From: Streptacidiphilus sp. PB12-B1b
Lineage (GTDB): Bacteria; Actinomycetota; Actinomycetes; Streptomycetales; Streptomycetaceae
Assembly (NCBI RefSeq): GCF_014084125.1
Contig: NZ_CP048405.1
Span: 496,001 to 560,000, forward strand
Direction of reading: 5' to 3'
DNA length: 64,000 nucleotides
Made by a program: the position numbers and the translations under genes. Below are positions 17,207 to 25,953 of this stretch, one piece after another. Positions within the stretch are counted from its first letter, which is position 1. Every line of letters begins with the position of its first letter. The notes below the pieces were generated by a model. It searched no databases and was not told the origin of the DNA. It saw only the letters and a list, made by a program, of their open reading frames with translations.

Positions 17207-17947
17207 TCAGACCGACACCGGCAACGGCTGCTCGGCCAGCTGCTCAGTGCCGCGCCGCAGATCGTCCAGGAACAGCTGGGCCAGTTCGCCGCTGAATCCG
17301 TGCCGCACGACGACCCGCAGCACGGCCAGTTCCTCCCGGTTCTTCGGGAAGGTGTAGGCGGGGACCTGCCAGCCTCGTTCCCGCAGCGCGCGCGAGACCT
17401 CGAAGACGGTGAACCCCTCGGTGTCAGCGTCCAGATGGAAGGCCAGGACCGGCAGTTGTGCTCCGTCGCCCAGGAGGTTCGGCCGCCCACACGGCTCACC
17501 AGCTGCCCGACGCCGCTGCTGCCACCGGGTCTTGAGAGCCAGCCCGGCCAGCATGGTGGCCTCGCTGGAACCGGTGGTGGAGCAGCCGACAGTGCAGCCC
17601 GGGTCCGGCGCGCGCCACAACCGCGCGATCATCCGCACGCAGCGCTCCTCCATGGCCGCGGTCTGCGGGTACTCCTCGCGGTCCACAGCGTTCTTCGCCA
17701 GCGACCCGTTCATCAGCGCCTGGGCCTGGGGCTCCATCCAACTGGTCGCGAAGGTAGCCAGGTTCAGCCGCGCGTTGCCGTCCAGCATCAGCTCGTCGTG
17801 CACCAGCCGGTACGCGGCCTCGGGCTCCATCTCCTCGGCCGCCAACTCGGTACGCCCCGGACGCAGCACCTCCTGGCGTCCCGGGACGGTCGGCTGATGG
17901 TCGTCGCAGGTGCAGCTGGGAGGGCAGACGGCATGTCGCAGCGCCAT
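17207..17947 (-). CDS. Glutamate decarboxylase with large internal deletion
   Basis: A 246-residue product whose two ends match glutamate decarboxylase (about 460 residues). The N-terminal part reads YRLVHDELMLDGNARLNLATF, EYPQTAAMEERC and GCSTTGSSEATMLAGLALK. The C-terminal part reads LPVLAFHLD, VFEVSRALRERGWQVPAY and LFLDDLRRG. They are joined in frame at GRPNLL/GDGAQL, so roughly 200 residues are missing, including the segment that in the family holds the HVDAASGG and SGHKYG motifs with the PLP lysine. It cannot decarboxylate glutamate by the known mechanism. It sits between the copper cluster and a ClC gene. Start ATG 17947, with GGAAGGA upstream. Confidence 0.8.
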   Translation of the reverse strand: MALRHAVCPPSCTCDDHQPTVPGRQEVLRPGRTELAAEEMEPEAAYRLVHDELMLDGNARLNLATFATSWMEPQAQALMNGSLAKNAVDREEYPQTAAMEERCVRMIARLWRAPDPGCTVGCSTTGSSEATMLAGLALKTRWQQRRRAAGEPCGRPNLLGDGAQLPVLAFHLDADTEGFTVFEVSRALRERGWQVPAYTFPKNREELAVLRVVVRHGFSGELAQLFLDDLRRGTEQLAEQPLPVSV

Positions 17948-18031
17948 GTGCGGGTCCTTCCTGAAAGAGCGGAACCCTGCGGTGCAGGGGGACAGGCAAG
18001 GACGCTACGCCGCGGTTCGTACGCACTCAGA

Positions 18032-18044
18032 CAGATTTGATCTG
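18032..18044. promoter_or_regulatory. 13-bp palindrome upstream of gad remnant
   Basis: CAGATTTGATCTG is a perfect inverted repeat in an AT-richer patch about 85 bp upstream of the decarboxylase start, between it and the end of the second ClC gene. Possible operator of the gad promoter; it is unrelated to the TTGCAT palindrome. Confidence 0.35.
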
Positions 18045-18128
18045 GTTTACAGGCTTATTGCCGAGTAAAGGGCGCGGCTTTCCCTGGCGTACGCCCCTCG
18101 GGGGAGTCCTGCGGTGCCCGACGTCCTG

Positions 18129-20180
18129 TCATGCGCGCCGCTGGAGCTCTTGTTCTCCTTCCGCGACGGGCGCGTCGCCGGTTGGGTGGGGCACGAGGAC
18201 GTCGACGCGGTCCCCGGGGATGAGGGTGGTACCGGGTTTGATGTCGCCCAGTTGGTGGTCACGGATGAGGGCGACGGGCAGGTGCCCGGGCGGCCAGTGC
18301 ACATCGGCGACTTTGCGTCCGGCTGCGGCCGAGTCGTGGGCGACGGTGAACTCGACGACCTGGTAGCCCGCCAGTTGGGTGCGCGGGTCGTGGTCGGCCT
18401 GGTCAGGGTGCGGGGTGGCCCATTCGGCTGAGAGGTGTCCGGCTTCGATGCCGGCGGTGGCGGTGGCGATCTGGGCTGCGATCGCGCGCAGCAGGTGCTG
18501 GTCGGTGAGCCAGCCCTGCAGGTGCTGTCCGTCGGTGGATATGACGGGCAGTCCGTCGTGCCCGTAGAGCACGAGCTGTCTCAGCGACTGCTCCAGGCTC
18601 TCGTTGGCGAACACGACCTGGGGCGTGCGCGTGCGGGTGACCGGACCGAGAAGGGCGGTCAGGGCCGGACCGCCGCTACCGTTGCCGTCGGCACGGGCTG
18701 CGGTGTTCAGCGGTTTCAGGAAGGGGTGCATCGCGTCGGCTGCGGTCAGGCCCAGGAAGACCTGTCCGGGTGTCTGGCGTTCGATGTCGGTGCCGCGGCG
18801 CAGCAGCTTGGTGGTGTAGATGGTGCCGTAGCTCAGGGTCCGGGAGATCGTCGAGGCGATGGACACCGCCAGCATGACGGGAAGGGCGAGGGTGAAGTCG
18901 CCGGTCATCTCCACCACGCTGGCCAGCGAGGTCAGCGGTGCGCGGGTGGCGGCGGCGAAGACCGCGCCCATGCCGACCACCGCGTACAGGGCGGGCTGTC
19001 CCGCAGCCGGGCCCAGCAGGTGGTCGGCCGTCTCGCCGAAGGCCATGCCGGAGGTGGCACCGATGAACAGCGACGGGGCGAACACCCCGCCGGAACCGCC
19101 GATGCCGATGGTCAGGCTGGTCGCGACGATCTTCCCCGCGGCCAGCAGGACCAGGAACCAGATCGCGTAGTCGTGGTCCACGGCCTTGTACATGACCTGG
19201 TAGCCCACCCCGTACATCTGCGGCAGGGCCAGCAGCAACAGGCCCAGGGCAATGCCGCCGACGGCCGGGCGGGCCCATTCGGGGCGGCCTCCCCACAGCC
19301 GGTCGCAGATGTCCTCGGTCTTGTACAGGACGGTCTTGAACGCCAGCCCGATGAGCGCGGCCAGCACCGCGAGCAGGGCCACCAGCAGGTAGTTGTAGGT
19401 GTGGTGCAGGGCGATCCCGCTCGGCAGCCCGGAGAAGAAGGGGGCGCTGCCGAAGACGGCACGGCCGATGACGTCGGCGACCATCGAGGACAGCATGACC
19501 GTGAAGACCGCCTCGGCGGAGATCGACCCCAGGATCAGTTCCGCCCCGAAGAACACCCCGGTGATGGGCGCGTTGAAGGTCGCCGAGATCGCCCCGCCGG
19601 CTCCGCACGCGACCAGGATCCGCAGCCGCTGCTCCGGCATGCGCACCCACTGGCCGAGGCTGGAGGCCATGGCCGAGCCGATCTGCACGATCGGCCCCTC
19701 GCGGCCCACCGACCCTCCGACGCCGATGCACAGCGCGGAGGCGAGTGCTTTGACCAGGCTGACCTGCGGCCGGATCCGGCCGCCGTTCTCCGCGACCGCG
19801 ATCATCACCTCGGGCACGCCGTGTCCGCGCGCCTCGGGCGCGAACCGGTTGATCAGCGGCCCGTACAGCAGCCCGCCGACCACCGGGACGACCACGAAGA
19901 ACCCCAGCCCCAAGAACTCCAGGTGGGTGCTGTCGACCCGCCCCTGCTGGCCGAACTGCGTGTGTCCGGTGGCCAGCCAGGTGAACCCGTAGATCAGATA
20001 GCGGAACACCACCGCGCCCAGACCCGCCCCGGCGCCGATGACGACCGCGACGAAGAGCAGACCGAGCCGGGTTCCCCGCAGCCAGCCCGCCGCACGCCTG
20101 GTCACTATGGACAGCGCCGAGCCGGCTTCGAGGTCCTGTGTCGTCGTCGAGGAGGTACCGGACTGCTCTTGGGTTGCCAC
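18129..20180 (-). CDS. ClC-family chloride transporter with CBS and TrkA-C domains
   Basis: A 683-residue second ClC paralogue. Motifs are GHGVPEV, GREGPIVQIGS (gating Glu) and GSGGVFAPSLFIG. As in the first copy, the inner proton-glutamate position reads as Leu by eye (FGAELIL). The cytoplasmic tail differs from the first copy: CBS motifs (LQGWLTDQHLL), then a TrkA-C/RCK_C-like segment (YQVVEFTV...PGDRVDVLVPHP), suggesting ligand gating. GTG 20180 with GGAGG upstream is preferred to ATG 20360, whose first 60 codons look non-coding. That leaves a 190-base leader from the operator at 20376. Confidence 0.88.
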   Translation of the reverse strand: MATQEQSGTSSTTTQDLEAGSALSIVTRRAAGWLRGTRLGLLFVAVVIGAGAGLGAVVFRYLIYGFTWLATGHTQFGQQGRVDSTHLEFLGLGFFVVVPVVGGLLYGPLINRFAPEARGHGVPEVMIAVAENGGRIRPQVSLVKALASALCIGVGGSVGREGPIVQIGSAMASSLGQWVRMPEQRLRILVACGAGGAISATFNAPITGVFFGAELILGSISAEAVFTVMLSSMVADVIGRAVFGSAPFFSGLPSGIALHHTYNYLLVALLAVLAALIGLAFKTVLYKTEDICDRLWGGRPEWARPAVGGIALGLLLLALPQMYGVGYQVMYKAVDHDYAIWFLVLLAAGKIVATSLTIGIGGSGGVFAPSLFIGATSGMAFGETADHLLGPAAGQPALYAVVGMGAVFAAATRAPLTSLASVVEMTGDFTLALPVMLAVSIASTISRTLSYGTIYTTKLLRRGTDIERQTPGQVFLGLTAADAMHPFLKPLNTAARADGNGSGGPALTALLGPVTRTRTPQVVFANESLEQSLRQLVLYGHDGLPVISTDGQHLQGWLTDQHLLRAIAAQIATATAGIEAGHLSAEWATPHPDQADHDPRTQLAGYQVVEFTVAHDSAAAGRKVADVHWPPGHLPVALIRDHQLGDIKPGTTLIPGDRVDVLVPHPTGDAPVAEGEQELQRRA

Positions 20181-20375
20181 TCGCCATTCACCTCCAGCAC
20201 GCAGACTTGCTCTTCGAGGGGAGTGCGGCACCGACCAGGGTGGGGGAGCAGCGGATACGACGCCCCGACGGGCACGTGCCCGGCCTGTTGGCGGTCCTGA
20301 TGCACTGGGTGCCCGACATCGTCGGCTGTGGTCGGTGGGGCCCAGAAGCGCCAGGCCCATTGCATCAACATACTA

Positions 20376-20388
20376 TTGCATTATGCAA
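20376..20388. promoter_or_regulatory. Palindromic operator TTGCATTATGCAA (site 4)
   Basis: Exact 13-bp palindrome with flanking AT-rich sequence, about 195 bp upstream of the preferred start of the second ClC gene. On the minus strand it again contains CATAAT, a potential -10 box, as at the first ClC gene. Confidence 0.7.
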
Positions 20389-20532
20389 AATAATACAGGC
20401 CGCCCACTACTGGACTCCTCAGCTATCCTCTGTTAAGGCCCGATCGGCAGCCCCCCGGTGGGCGGTGTCGGGTGCGCAAGGGCGGCCCCGCCAGTGCCCT
20501 GCGGCGTGGCGGGCGCCCGCTGGCGATTTCCT

Positions 20533-20545
20533 TTGCCTAGTGCAA
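20533..20545. promoter_or_regulatory. Weak operator-like TTGCCTAGTGCAA (site 6)
   Basis: Two mismatches from TTGCATNATGCAA; outer TTGC/GCAA arms intact. It lies 148 bp upstream of the DUF3040 gene. May be a low-affinity member of the same set, or chance. Confidence 0.35.
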
Positions 20546-20692
20546 TGATGATGGCGGTCGGCCGGGCTGCGCCCCAGTCTCCGTGGAATGCCGCCGCTGC
20601 GGCCGAGGGCTGCCCGCGGTCTCCGGGGGCCTGGACAGTGTCGGAGCGCGACCGACGCCCACGCGGTGCCGGCCGCGGGCACGGGAGGGTGC

Positions 20693-21010
20693 ATGGGCCT
20701 GTCGGAGGATGACCGCCGTGCTCTGCGGGACATCGAGCAGGGACTGGACACGCAGGATCCGCACCTGGCGTTCCTGCTCTCCTCGCTCGGCCGGGAACGG
20801 CCCCTGTGTACCCTGATCCGTGTCCTGCTGCCCAGCCCACGCGTCTGGTGGTTGGCAGCCACAACGCTCCTCAGCATCACGCTGCTGGCAGCGTCCACGA
20901 GCACGCGGAACTGGTACCTGGCCATCGCCGGCGCTGCCGCGGCTGCGCTCGGAATACTCCCGGAGGTCCGACTGCCAAGGCGCTGGACCGGCAACCGCCG
21001 GAGCCGGTGA
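20693..21010 (+). CDS. DUF3040 small membrane protein
   Basis: A 105-residue protein opening with GLSEDDRRALRDIEQGLDTQDPHLA, the DUF3040 signature, followed by two membrane helices (about residues 45-65 and 70-88) and a basic end. Function unknown; the family is common in actinobacteria. Start ATG 20693 with GGGAGG upstream; earlier in-frame codons look non-coding. Confidence 0.8.
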   Translation: MGLSEDDRRALRDIEQGLDTQDPHLAFLLSSLGRERPLCTLIRVLLPSPRVWWLAATTLLSITLLAASTSTRNWYLAIAGAAAAALGILPEVRLPRRWTGNRRSR

Positions 21011-21378
21011 CCGCTGGCGGACAGGCATGCCCCCAGCCGCTCGCATCGGCCGGTCGCCCTTCGCATGTCCCACAGCCGAGTCTGACTGACCAGCAGAACC
21101 TGCCCGCCCGGCGGCCTGCTCGGGTAAGTGCACAAGGCAACGTGCGGCGACGCCGCCAGCGCCGGTGGGTTCCACCAGTAGCCCGTGCCACGGGGAAGCG
21201 TGCTTGGATGACAGGGCTTCCAACGGACCGGGGTGGCTTCTCAGCCCCGGGGCGGCCCTGGCCGGGCCGGACGGCGGGGGACGCCCCCAGCGGGCGTCGG
21301 ACGCCGGGCGTGCGGGATCACCATCCCGGGCCCGCGCCCGGGTCATGCATCCGCCACACCGAGGAGCTGGACCCACCC
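21011..21378. other. Intergenic stretch before uricase gene
   Basis: 368 bp between the DUF3040 gene and the uricase gene. Frames are open but codon choice and composition do not look coding; I find no repeat, RNA gene or palindrome. It presumably holds the uricase promoter. Confidence 0.4.
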
Positions 21379-22287
21379 ATGTCCGACAACGTGCTCGCGC
21401 AGAACCAGTACGGCAAGGCCGAGAACCGCATCGTCACCGTCACCCGCTCCGGCAACGAGGGCGCCTGGCACCAGGTCAGGGACCTGAACGTCTCCGTCGC
21501 CCTGCGCGGCGAGTTCGACGAGGTCCACTTCAGCGGCGACAACGGCAACTGCCTGCCCACCGACACCACCAAGAACACCGTGTACGCCCTGGCGAAGGAG
21601 CACGGCATCGCCTCGCCCGAGGCATTCGGCCTGCACCTGGCCCGCCACTTCGTCCAGTCCCAGCCGGTGATCCACCAGGCCCGGATCCGGATCGAGGAGT
21701 TCGCCTGGGAGCGCATCGTCACCCCCGCCAAGCAGCGCCACTCCTTCGCCCGCAAGGGGCAGGAGGTCCGCACCGCCGAAGTCCTCTACACCGGCGCAAC
21801 CGACACCTTCCAGGTGGTCTCCGGCCTGAAGGACCTCGCCGTCCTCAACTCCACCGGGTCGGAGTTCCACGGCTACATCAAGGACCGCTACACCACCCTC
21901 AAAGAGGCATACGACCGAGTCCTGGCGACCAGGGTCACCGCCCGCTGGGCCCACGCCCGCACCGGGACGTACGGCGACGACGCGTTCGACTGGGACCGCT
22001 CCTACCGCGAGGCCCGCCGCCATCTCCTCGAAGCCTTCGCCGAGACCTACAGCTACTCGCTCCAGCAGAGCCTGTACGCCATGGCCAACCGGGTCCTGGA
22101 CAACCGCCGCGAAATCGACGAGGTCCGGCTCAGCCTGCCCAACAGCCACCACTTCCTGGTCGACCTGGAGCCGTTCAGGCTGACCAACGACAACCAGGTC
22201 TACTACGCGGCGGACCGGCCCTACGGCCTGATCGAGGGCACCGTCCACCGACCCGGCGTCACCCCGGTCATCCCCACCGACGACTGA
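21379..22287 (+). CDS. Urate oxidase (uricase)
   Basis: A 302-residue cofactor-free urate oxidase, converting urate and O2 to 5-hydroxyisourate and H2O2. Diagnostic motifs are QYGKAENR with the catalytic Lys, LPTDTTKNTVY with the catalytic Thr, VVSGLKDLAVLNSTGSEF, and NSHHF with the catalytic His; two tandem T-fold domains. Start ATG 21379 with GAGGAG upstream. No other purine-breakdown gene is nearby, so it acts alone here, perhaps yielding peroxide or removing urate. Its 3' end overlaps the convergent transporter gene by about 67 bp. Confidence 0.95.
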   Translation: MSDNVLAQNQYGKAENRIVTVTRSGNEGAWHQVRDLNVSVALRGEFDEVHFSGDNGNCLPTDTTKNTVYALAKEHGIASPEAFGLHLARHFVQSQPVIHQARIRIEEFAWERIVTPAKQRHSFARKGQEVRTAEVLYTGATDTFQVVSGLKDLAVLNSTGSEFHGYIKDRYTTLKEAYDRVLATRVTARWAHARTGTYGDDAFDWDRSYREARRHLLEAFAETYSYSLQQSLYAMANRVLDNRREIDEVRLSLPNSHHFLVDLEPFRLTNDNQVYYAADRPYGLIEGTVHRPGVTPVIPTDD

Positions 22288-23255
22288 GACCACCGGACGG
22301 CACGGCTCGCCACGCGGGCCGCAGCGGTGTGCTGGATCAGGTTGTAGGCGAGCAGGGGCAGCAGCACGGCCGGCCGGTCGGCGAACCAGGCACTGGCGAG
22401 CACCGAGGCCCCCATGCTGCTGTCCATGCCCGCCGCGATCCGTTGCGCCAGCGGCGCGGCCGAGGCGGTGGTGCAGGGGGTCCGCAGGTGCCCGATCAGG
22501 AGGCCGCATCCGCATGTCGTCACCGCCGCAAGCCCCGCCAGGGCCAGGGCCTGCAGATCGGTTCGCGAGAGCGCCTGGCCGAAGGCAACCGAGGCGTTGC
22601 CGTAGCACAGCAGGTGGACCGAGATGCCGCGTGCGCGTTTGACTGGGACAAGGACTTTGACGACGTGGCCCTCGTGGGCGAAGCGCCGCAAGGCCAGGGC
22701 CGATGTGCAGGGCAGGATCACTACGCCCAGCAGGAACAGACAGCCCGCACTGTCTGCGGTGTGGTGCAGCCGCGTACCCAGGTGAGCATGGGTCAGCACG
22801 GCGGCGCAGCGCAGACCCAAGGGGATGGTCACCGGGCTGAGCAGCATCGACGCGAGCACGACGGCCTTGGCTGGATCGGCTCTGACCGTCTTGCCGCCCG
22901 TGGCGGTGCCACTGGAGAGCTGGACGGACAGGACCAGAGCGCAGCCGATCCAGACGCTGGTGGTCTGCTGCGTCCCGTCCCATCCCGTCACCATGGCGGC
23001 CAGGGCAGGCATCAGCAGCATGGGCAGAGCAGACGTCAGCGCAAAGCCAGCTGCCGGCATGCGGCGCCTGCCTGCGGCAGATCCACCACTCCAGGGCCGG
23101 CCGTCCAGCGCGGCACTGAACAGCGTCACCGCCAACAGCACCGCCGACAGCCGAACGCAGAATCCGTCGCAGTTGAGACGGGCATGTCGCAGGACCAGGC
23201 CCGGACGAGGCAACACCAGGGCCACGAGATAGCAGGCTACGATCGGCGCGGGCAT
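22221..23255 (-). CDS. Membrane transporter, bile acid:sodium symporter (SBF/ACR3)-like
   Basis: About 344 residues from ATG 23255, with eight to ten hydrophobic segments. The layout (ALTSALPMLLMPALAAMV, ILPCTSALALRRF, CYGNASVAFGQALS, MDSSMGASVLASAWF, LLPLLAYNLIQHTAAA) fits the SBF/BASS superfamily, which couples sodium to uptake of organic anions or exports arsenite. Assignment is by pattern only. The C-terminus overlaps the convergent uricase gene, which may mean the last residues are not native. Longer N-terminal readings look non-coding. Confidence 0.6.
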   Translation of the reverse strand: MPAPIVACYLVALVLPRPGLVLRHARLNCDGFCVRLSAVLLAVTLFSAALDGRPWSGGSAAGRRRMPAAGFALTSALPMLLMPALAAMVTGWDGTQQTTSVWIGCALVLSVQLSSGTATGGKTVRADPAKAVVLASMLLSPVTIPLGLRCAAVLTHAHLGTRLHHTADSAGCLFLLGVVILPCTSALALRRFAHEGHVVKVLVPVKRARGISVHLLCYGNASVAFGQALSRTDLQALALAGLAAVTTCGCGLLIGHLRTPCTTASAAPLAQRIAAGMDSSMGASVLASAWFADRPAVLLPLLAYNLIQHTAAARVASRAVRWSQSSVGMTGVTPGRWTVPSIRP

Positions 23256-23381
23256 CCGCAGCCCGCCCCGCCCCCTTTCCGCTGCCCCTGGGAGCCGCTG
23301 CTCCACCGCAGTCCCTCGTACGGGGCCACTGCGGCCGCCGAATCTCAGCAGCACGGACCGTGCGTCACTTCTCGACTACTC

Positions 23382-23783
23382 ATGGTTTCCAATCCTGCGT
23401 TCAAGCACCCCTCCCGGCAACTCGACTCGACGGTCAGCCCGGCCAGTGCGGAGCCACTTCTGGGCGGATCCGGCAATGGCGACTCACTCCCGCCTACCCC
23501 GGCCGGGTCGGGAATGGTCGACCGCCTCAGCGCGGTACGGTCGAGCGCACCGCCGACCCCGAGGACCGGGGCGGTCCGGCTGGTGGCCACCGAGGCCGGG
23601 CGCCGGGTAGTGCACAAGGTGACCGAGCGCCGCCAGACCGAGATCACCAAGGTCGTCGCCGCCATGCCGCCCGAGCACCGGGGTGCGATGGTCCAGGCAA
23701 TGCAGGCGTTCGCCGACGCCGCTGGCGAGGCCCAGATCAACCCCACCGCCTACGCCGGACTCGCCCTGCCCGGCTGGGCGTGA
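23382..23783 (+). pseudogene. MarR-like regulator, C-terminal half only
   Basis: The reading MVDRLSAVRSS...GAVRLVATEAGRRVVHKVTERRQTEI resembles the wing and dimerisation helices of MarR proteins. The N-terminal DNA-recognition helices are replaced by low-quality sequence (residues 1-45), so the gene looks decapitated or frameshifted. Start is undecidable (ATG 23382 or 23514). If the full protein once existed, MarR operators of the TTGC-n-GCAA kind would suit the palindromes in this region, but that link is speculation. Confidence 0.45.
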
Positions 23784-23824
23784 CCACTCCGTGCCCCGCG
23801 AGCGCTCCTGAATGGTGTTAAAAG

Positions 23825-23919
23825 ATTGATAAAGTGGTTGCTGGTGTGCCGGGAAGTCTGGTCGGCGCGGGGGACGGCCTGACGCGTTGTGCGCGGGCGC
23901 CCCCGGTAGCGGACATAGG
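23825..23919 (+). promoter_or_regulatory. Structured leader RNA candidate, copy A (before Na+/H+ antiporter)
   Basis: A 27-base block at 23841-23867 (containing TGCCGGGAAGTCTGGTCGG) is identical to one at 27003-27029 before the APC permease. It is preceded by GATAA at a similar distance and followed by a hairpin (CGGGGG 23868-23873 with CCCCCG 23900-23905) and a second conserved block, GTAGCGGAC, just before the Shine-Dalgarno. The core can fold on itself (GCCG...CGGC). Conserved blocks with a variable hairpin between them are typical of riboswitches acting on translation. Confidence 0.65.
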
Positions 23920-23928
23920 TGTCGACAC

Positions 23929-25485
23929 ATGCACGCGGTAGCTCTCGTCCTGTTCCTGGTGGTGCTGGGCACGACCGTGGCCACCGGGGCCCAGCGCTGG
24001 CGCGTCCCCGCTCCCTCGCTGCTGGTCCTGGCCGGAGTGGCGGTGGCCCTGATACCCGGCACCCCGGCCCTGCACATCGCCCCGCAGACCATCGGCCTGG
24101 TCGTACTCCCGCCGCTGCTCTACGCCTCGGCCGAGGAACTGTCCCTGCGCGACCTGCGCACGGTGTGGCGGCCGGTCACCGTGCTGGCGGTCGGCCTGGT
24201 CCTGGCCTCGGCCGCCGCTGTCGGCGTGCTGGCGAAGGTGCTGACCCCGCTCAGCGCCTCGATGGCGTTCGTCCTGGGTGCGGTCCTGGCCAGCACCGAC
24301 CCGGTCGCGGTGACCGCCCTGGGGCGTAGGCTCTCCCTGCCGGGCCGGGTGCAGGTGCTGGTGCAGGCCGAGAGCCTGTTCAACGACGCCACCTCGCTGG
24401 TGCTGTTCAAGGTCGCCCTCAGCTTCGCCGTGGCGTCGGGCACTGTGGGGTGGCAGGGCGCGGGCGGCGAGTTCCTGCTGCTGGCCGGCGGCGGATGCGC
24501 CATCGGCGCCGCGATTGCCGGGGTGGTGGTGCTGGTGCGCCGCCGCACCACCGACCCGGTCCTGGAGACCGTGATCGCCCTGATCACCCCCTACGGCGCC
24601 TACGTCGCAGCCGAGAGCGTCCACGCCTCCGGCGTCACCGCGGTGGTGGTCGCCGGGGTGCTGCTGGGCCGCTCCGGCCACCGGCTCACCGACGCCCGCA
24701 TCCGCCTGCAACTGGGCGCCGTGTACTCGGTGGTGGTCTTCGGCCTGGAGAGCGTGGTGTTCAGCATCGTCGGCCTGGAACTGCCCGCCCTGGTCCGCGA
24801 ACTGCCCGGTGCCAGTGGCCTGTGGCCGCTGCAGGCCGCAGCGATCGCCGCCGTGCTGATCGCCCTGCGCAGCGCCTGGATGCTGCCGCTGTCGGCGGCC
24901 GTCAAACCCGGCCAGGGACCCTCCCTGCGCGTGGCGGGGGTCTTGACCTGGGCCGGAACCCGTGGCGTCATGCCCCTGGCCGCCGCCCTGTCGATCCCGC
25001 TGGTCGCCGACGACGGCCGCCCGCTGCCCGGCCGCCCACTGGTCCTGGTCCTGACCACCGCCGTGGTGGTCTTCACCCTGGTGGTCCAGGGCCTGAGCCT
25101 GGCCGGGGTGGTCAAACGCTCCGGCCTGGCGGTCGAACCCGAGCACACCGCGCGCGAGCAGGCCCGCACCCGCGACCGCCTGGCCCGCACCGGCCTGGAG
25201 TACCTGGACCAGCTCACCGATCTGGAATCGGTGCCCCAGGCCGCCGTCAGCCGCGTCCGCACCGCCCTGACCGCCCGCCTGGACCATGATCAGGACACCC
25301 CCGCCGACGCGGTTCCCGACAGCGCCGAGCAGCTGGCCGCCTACCGCGGCCTGCGTCGCGAGGTCATCGCCCTCCAGGTCGACGAACTGCGCCGCCTGTA
25401 CGAGGAGCACCAGGTCAGCGACACCACCCGCCGCAACCTCCAGCACGACCTGGACCTGGAGGACGCCGCCATGGGCGGCACCTGA
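23929..25485 (+). CDS. CPA1-family Na+/H+ antiporter
   Basis: A 518-residue antiporter with about 12 membrane helices (to residue 400) and a hydrophilic, helical C-terminal domain. The CPA1 ion-site motifs are visible: ASTDPVAVTALG and AESLFNDATSLVLF, the latter with the Asn-Asp pair. The family exchanges cytoplasmic Na+ or K+ for protons. Start ATG 23929 lies about 10 bases after the conserved 3' block of the leader RNA candidate, so translation may be controlled by that RNA. Confidence 0.92.
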   Translation: MHAVALVLFLVVLGTTVATGAQRWRVPAPSLLVLAGVAVALIPGTPALHIAPQTIGLVVLPPLLYASAEELSLRDLRTVWRPVTVLAVGLVLASAAAVGVLAKVLTPLSASMAFVLGAVLASTDPVAVTALGRRLSLPGRVQVLVQAESLFNDATSLVLFKVALSFAVASGTVGWQGAGGEFLLLAGGGCAIGAAIAGVVVLVRRRTTDPVLETVIALITPYGAYVAAESVHASGVTAVVVAGVLLGRSGHRLTDARIRLQLGAVYSVVVFGLESVVFSIVGLELPALVRELPGASGLWPLQAAAIAAVLIALRSAWMLPLSAAVKPGQGPSLRVAGVLTWAGTRGVMPLAAALSIPLVADDGRPLPGRPLVLVLTTAVVVFTLVVQGLSLAGVVKRSGLAVEPEHTAREQARTRDRLARTGLEYLDQLTDLESVPQAAVSRVRTALTARLDHDQDTPADAVPDSAEQLAAYRGLRREVIALQVDELRRLYEEHQVSDTTRRNLQHDLDLEDAAMGGT

Positions 25486-25599
25486 AACAGGGCTTCCACC
25501 ATGCCAGCCGTCAGGATCGGCCGTGTGCTGGATCCTGGCACCGAGGCTGTGTCGCTCCGGCGCCACTCCCGCCGCGACCGCACGTAGTAGAAAGGGAGG

Positions 25600-25767
25600 A
25601 TGGGAAGACAGGCAGTGGCCGTGCTCTGCGTGCTCGCGATGGTAGCCGTCGTGGTCGGCGTGGATGTTCTGTTCTTCAGGCATCGGTTCTGGGAGCGGTT
25701 GATGGTGAACGTCGGCATCGTCCTGGTGTTCGCCGCGTTCTACTTGAGGTTCCTCAAGCGCTCGTGA
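25600..25767 (+). CDS. Small conserved membrane protein (55 aa)
   Basis: Short frame with two hydrophobic segments (AVAVLCVLAMVAVVVGVDVLF and VNVGIVLVFAAFYLRFL) linked by RHRFWERL, ending in FLKRS. Composition and two-helix form look like a real small membrane protein. A strong AAAGGGAGG directly abuts the ATG at 25600; GTG at 25615 gives a more usual spacing. It lies downstream of the antiporter on the same strand and might modulate it (inference from position only). Confidence 0.6.
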   Translation: MGRQAVAVLCVLAMVAVVVGVDVLFFRHRFWERLMVNVGIVLVFAAFYLRFLKRS

Positions 25768-25953
25768 GCCCTGCCTCCGCAATGCGGTTCACCAGGTGGC
25801 GGGTGATCACGCCGGACCTGTGGGTGGCCTGGACTCGCAAGACATCGGTCGCAGGGCTCGCGGACCTCAACTCGGACCGACGCCCTGACCTGTGCTGCTG
25901 TCGGCCGGGATCGCAGGTCTGCCCTGGAGCGATACGCGCCGGAGCCGGCCGGG

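Larger units (their letters stand above)
20181..20692. other. Intergenic control region between second ClC and DUF3040 genes
   Basis: Divergent promoter region of 512 bp. It holds an exact TTGCATTATGCAA (20376-20388) in an AT-rich patch, a half site TTGCAT at 20360-20365, and a weaker TTGCCTAGTGCAA (20533-20545). I see no convincing gene; the open frames here are antisense or out of frame. Confidence 0.6.

Noticed and set aside
23841-23867. Cobalamin riboswitch (GGGAAG..GGT resemblance) for the shared leader RNA
   Set aside because: The GGGAA-GGT spacing is suggestive, but the downstream GCCACTG-type box is absent and the target genes are cation and APC transporters, not cobalamin genes.
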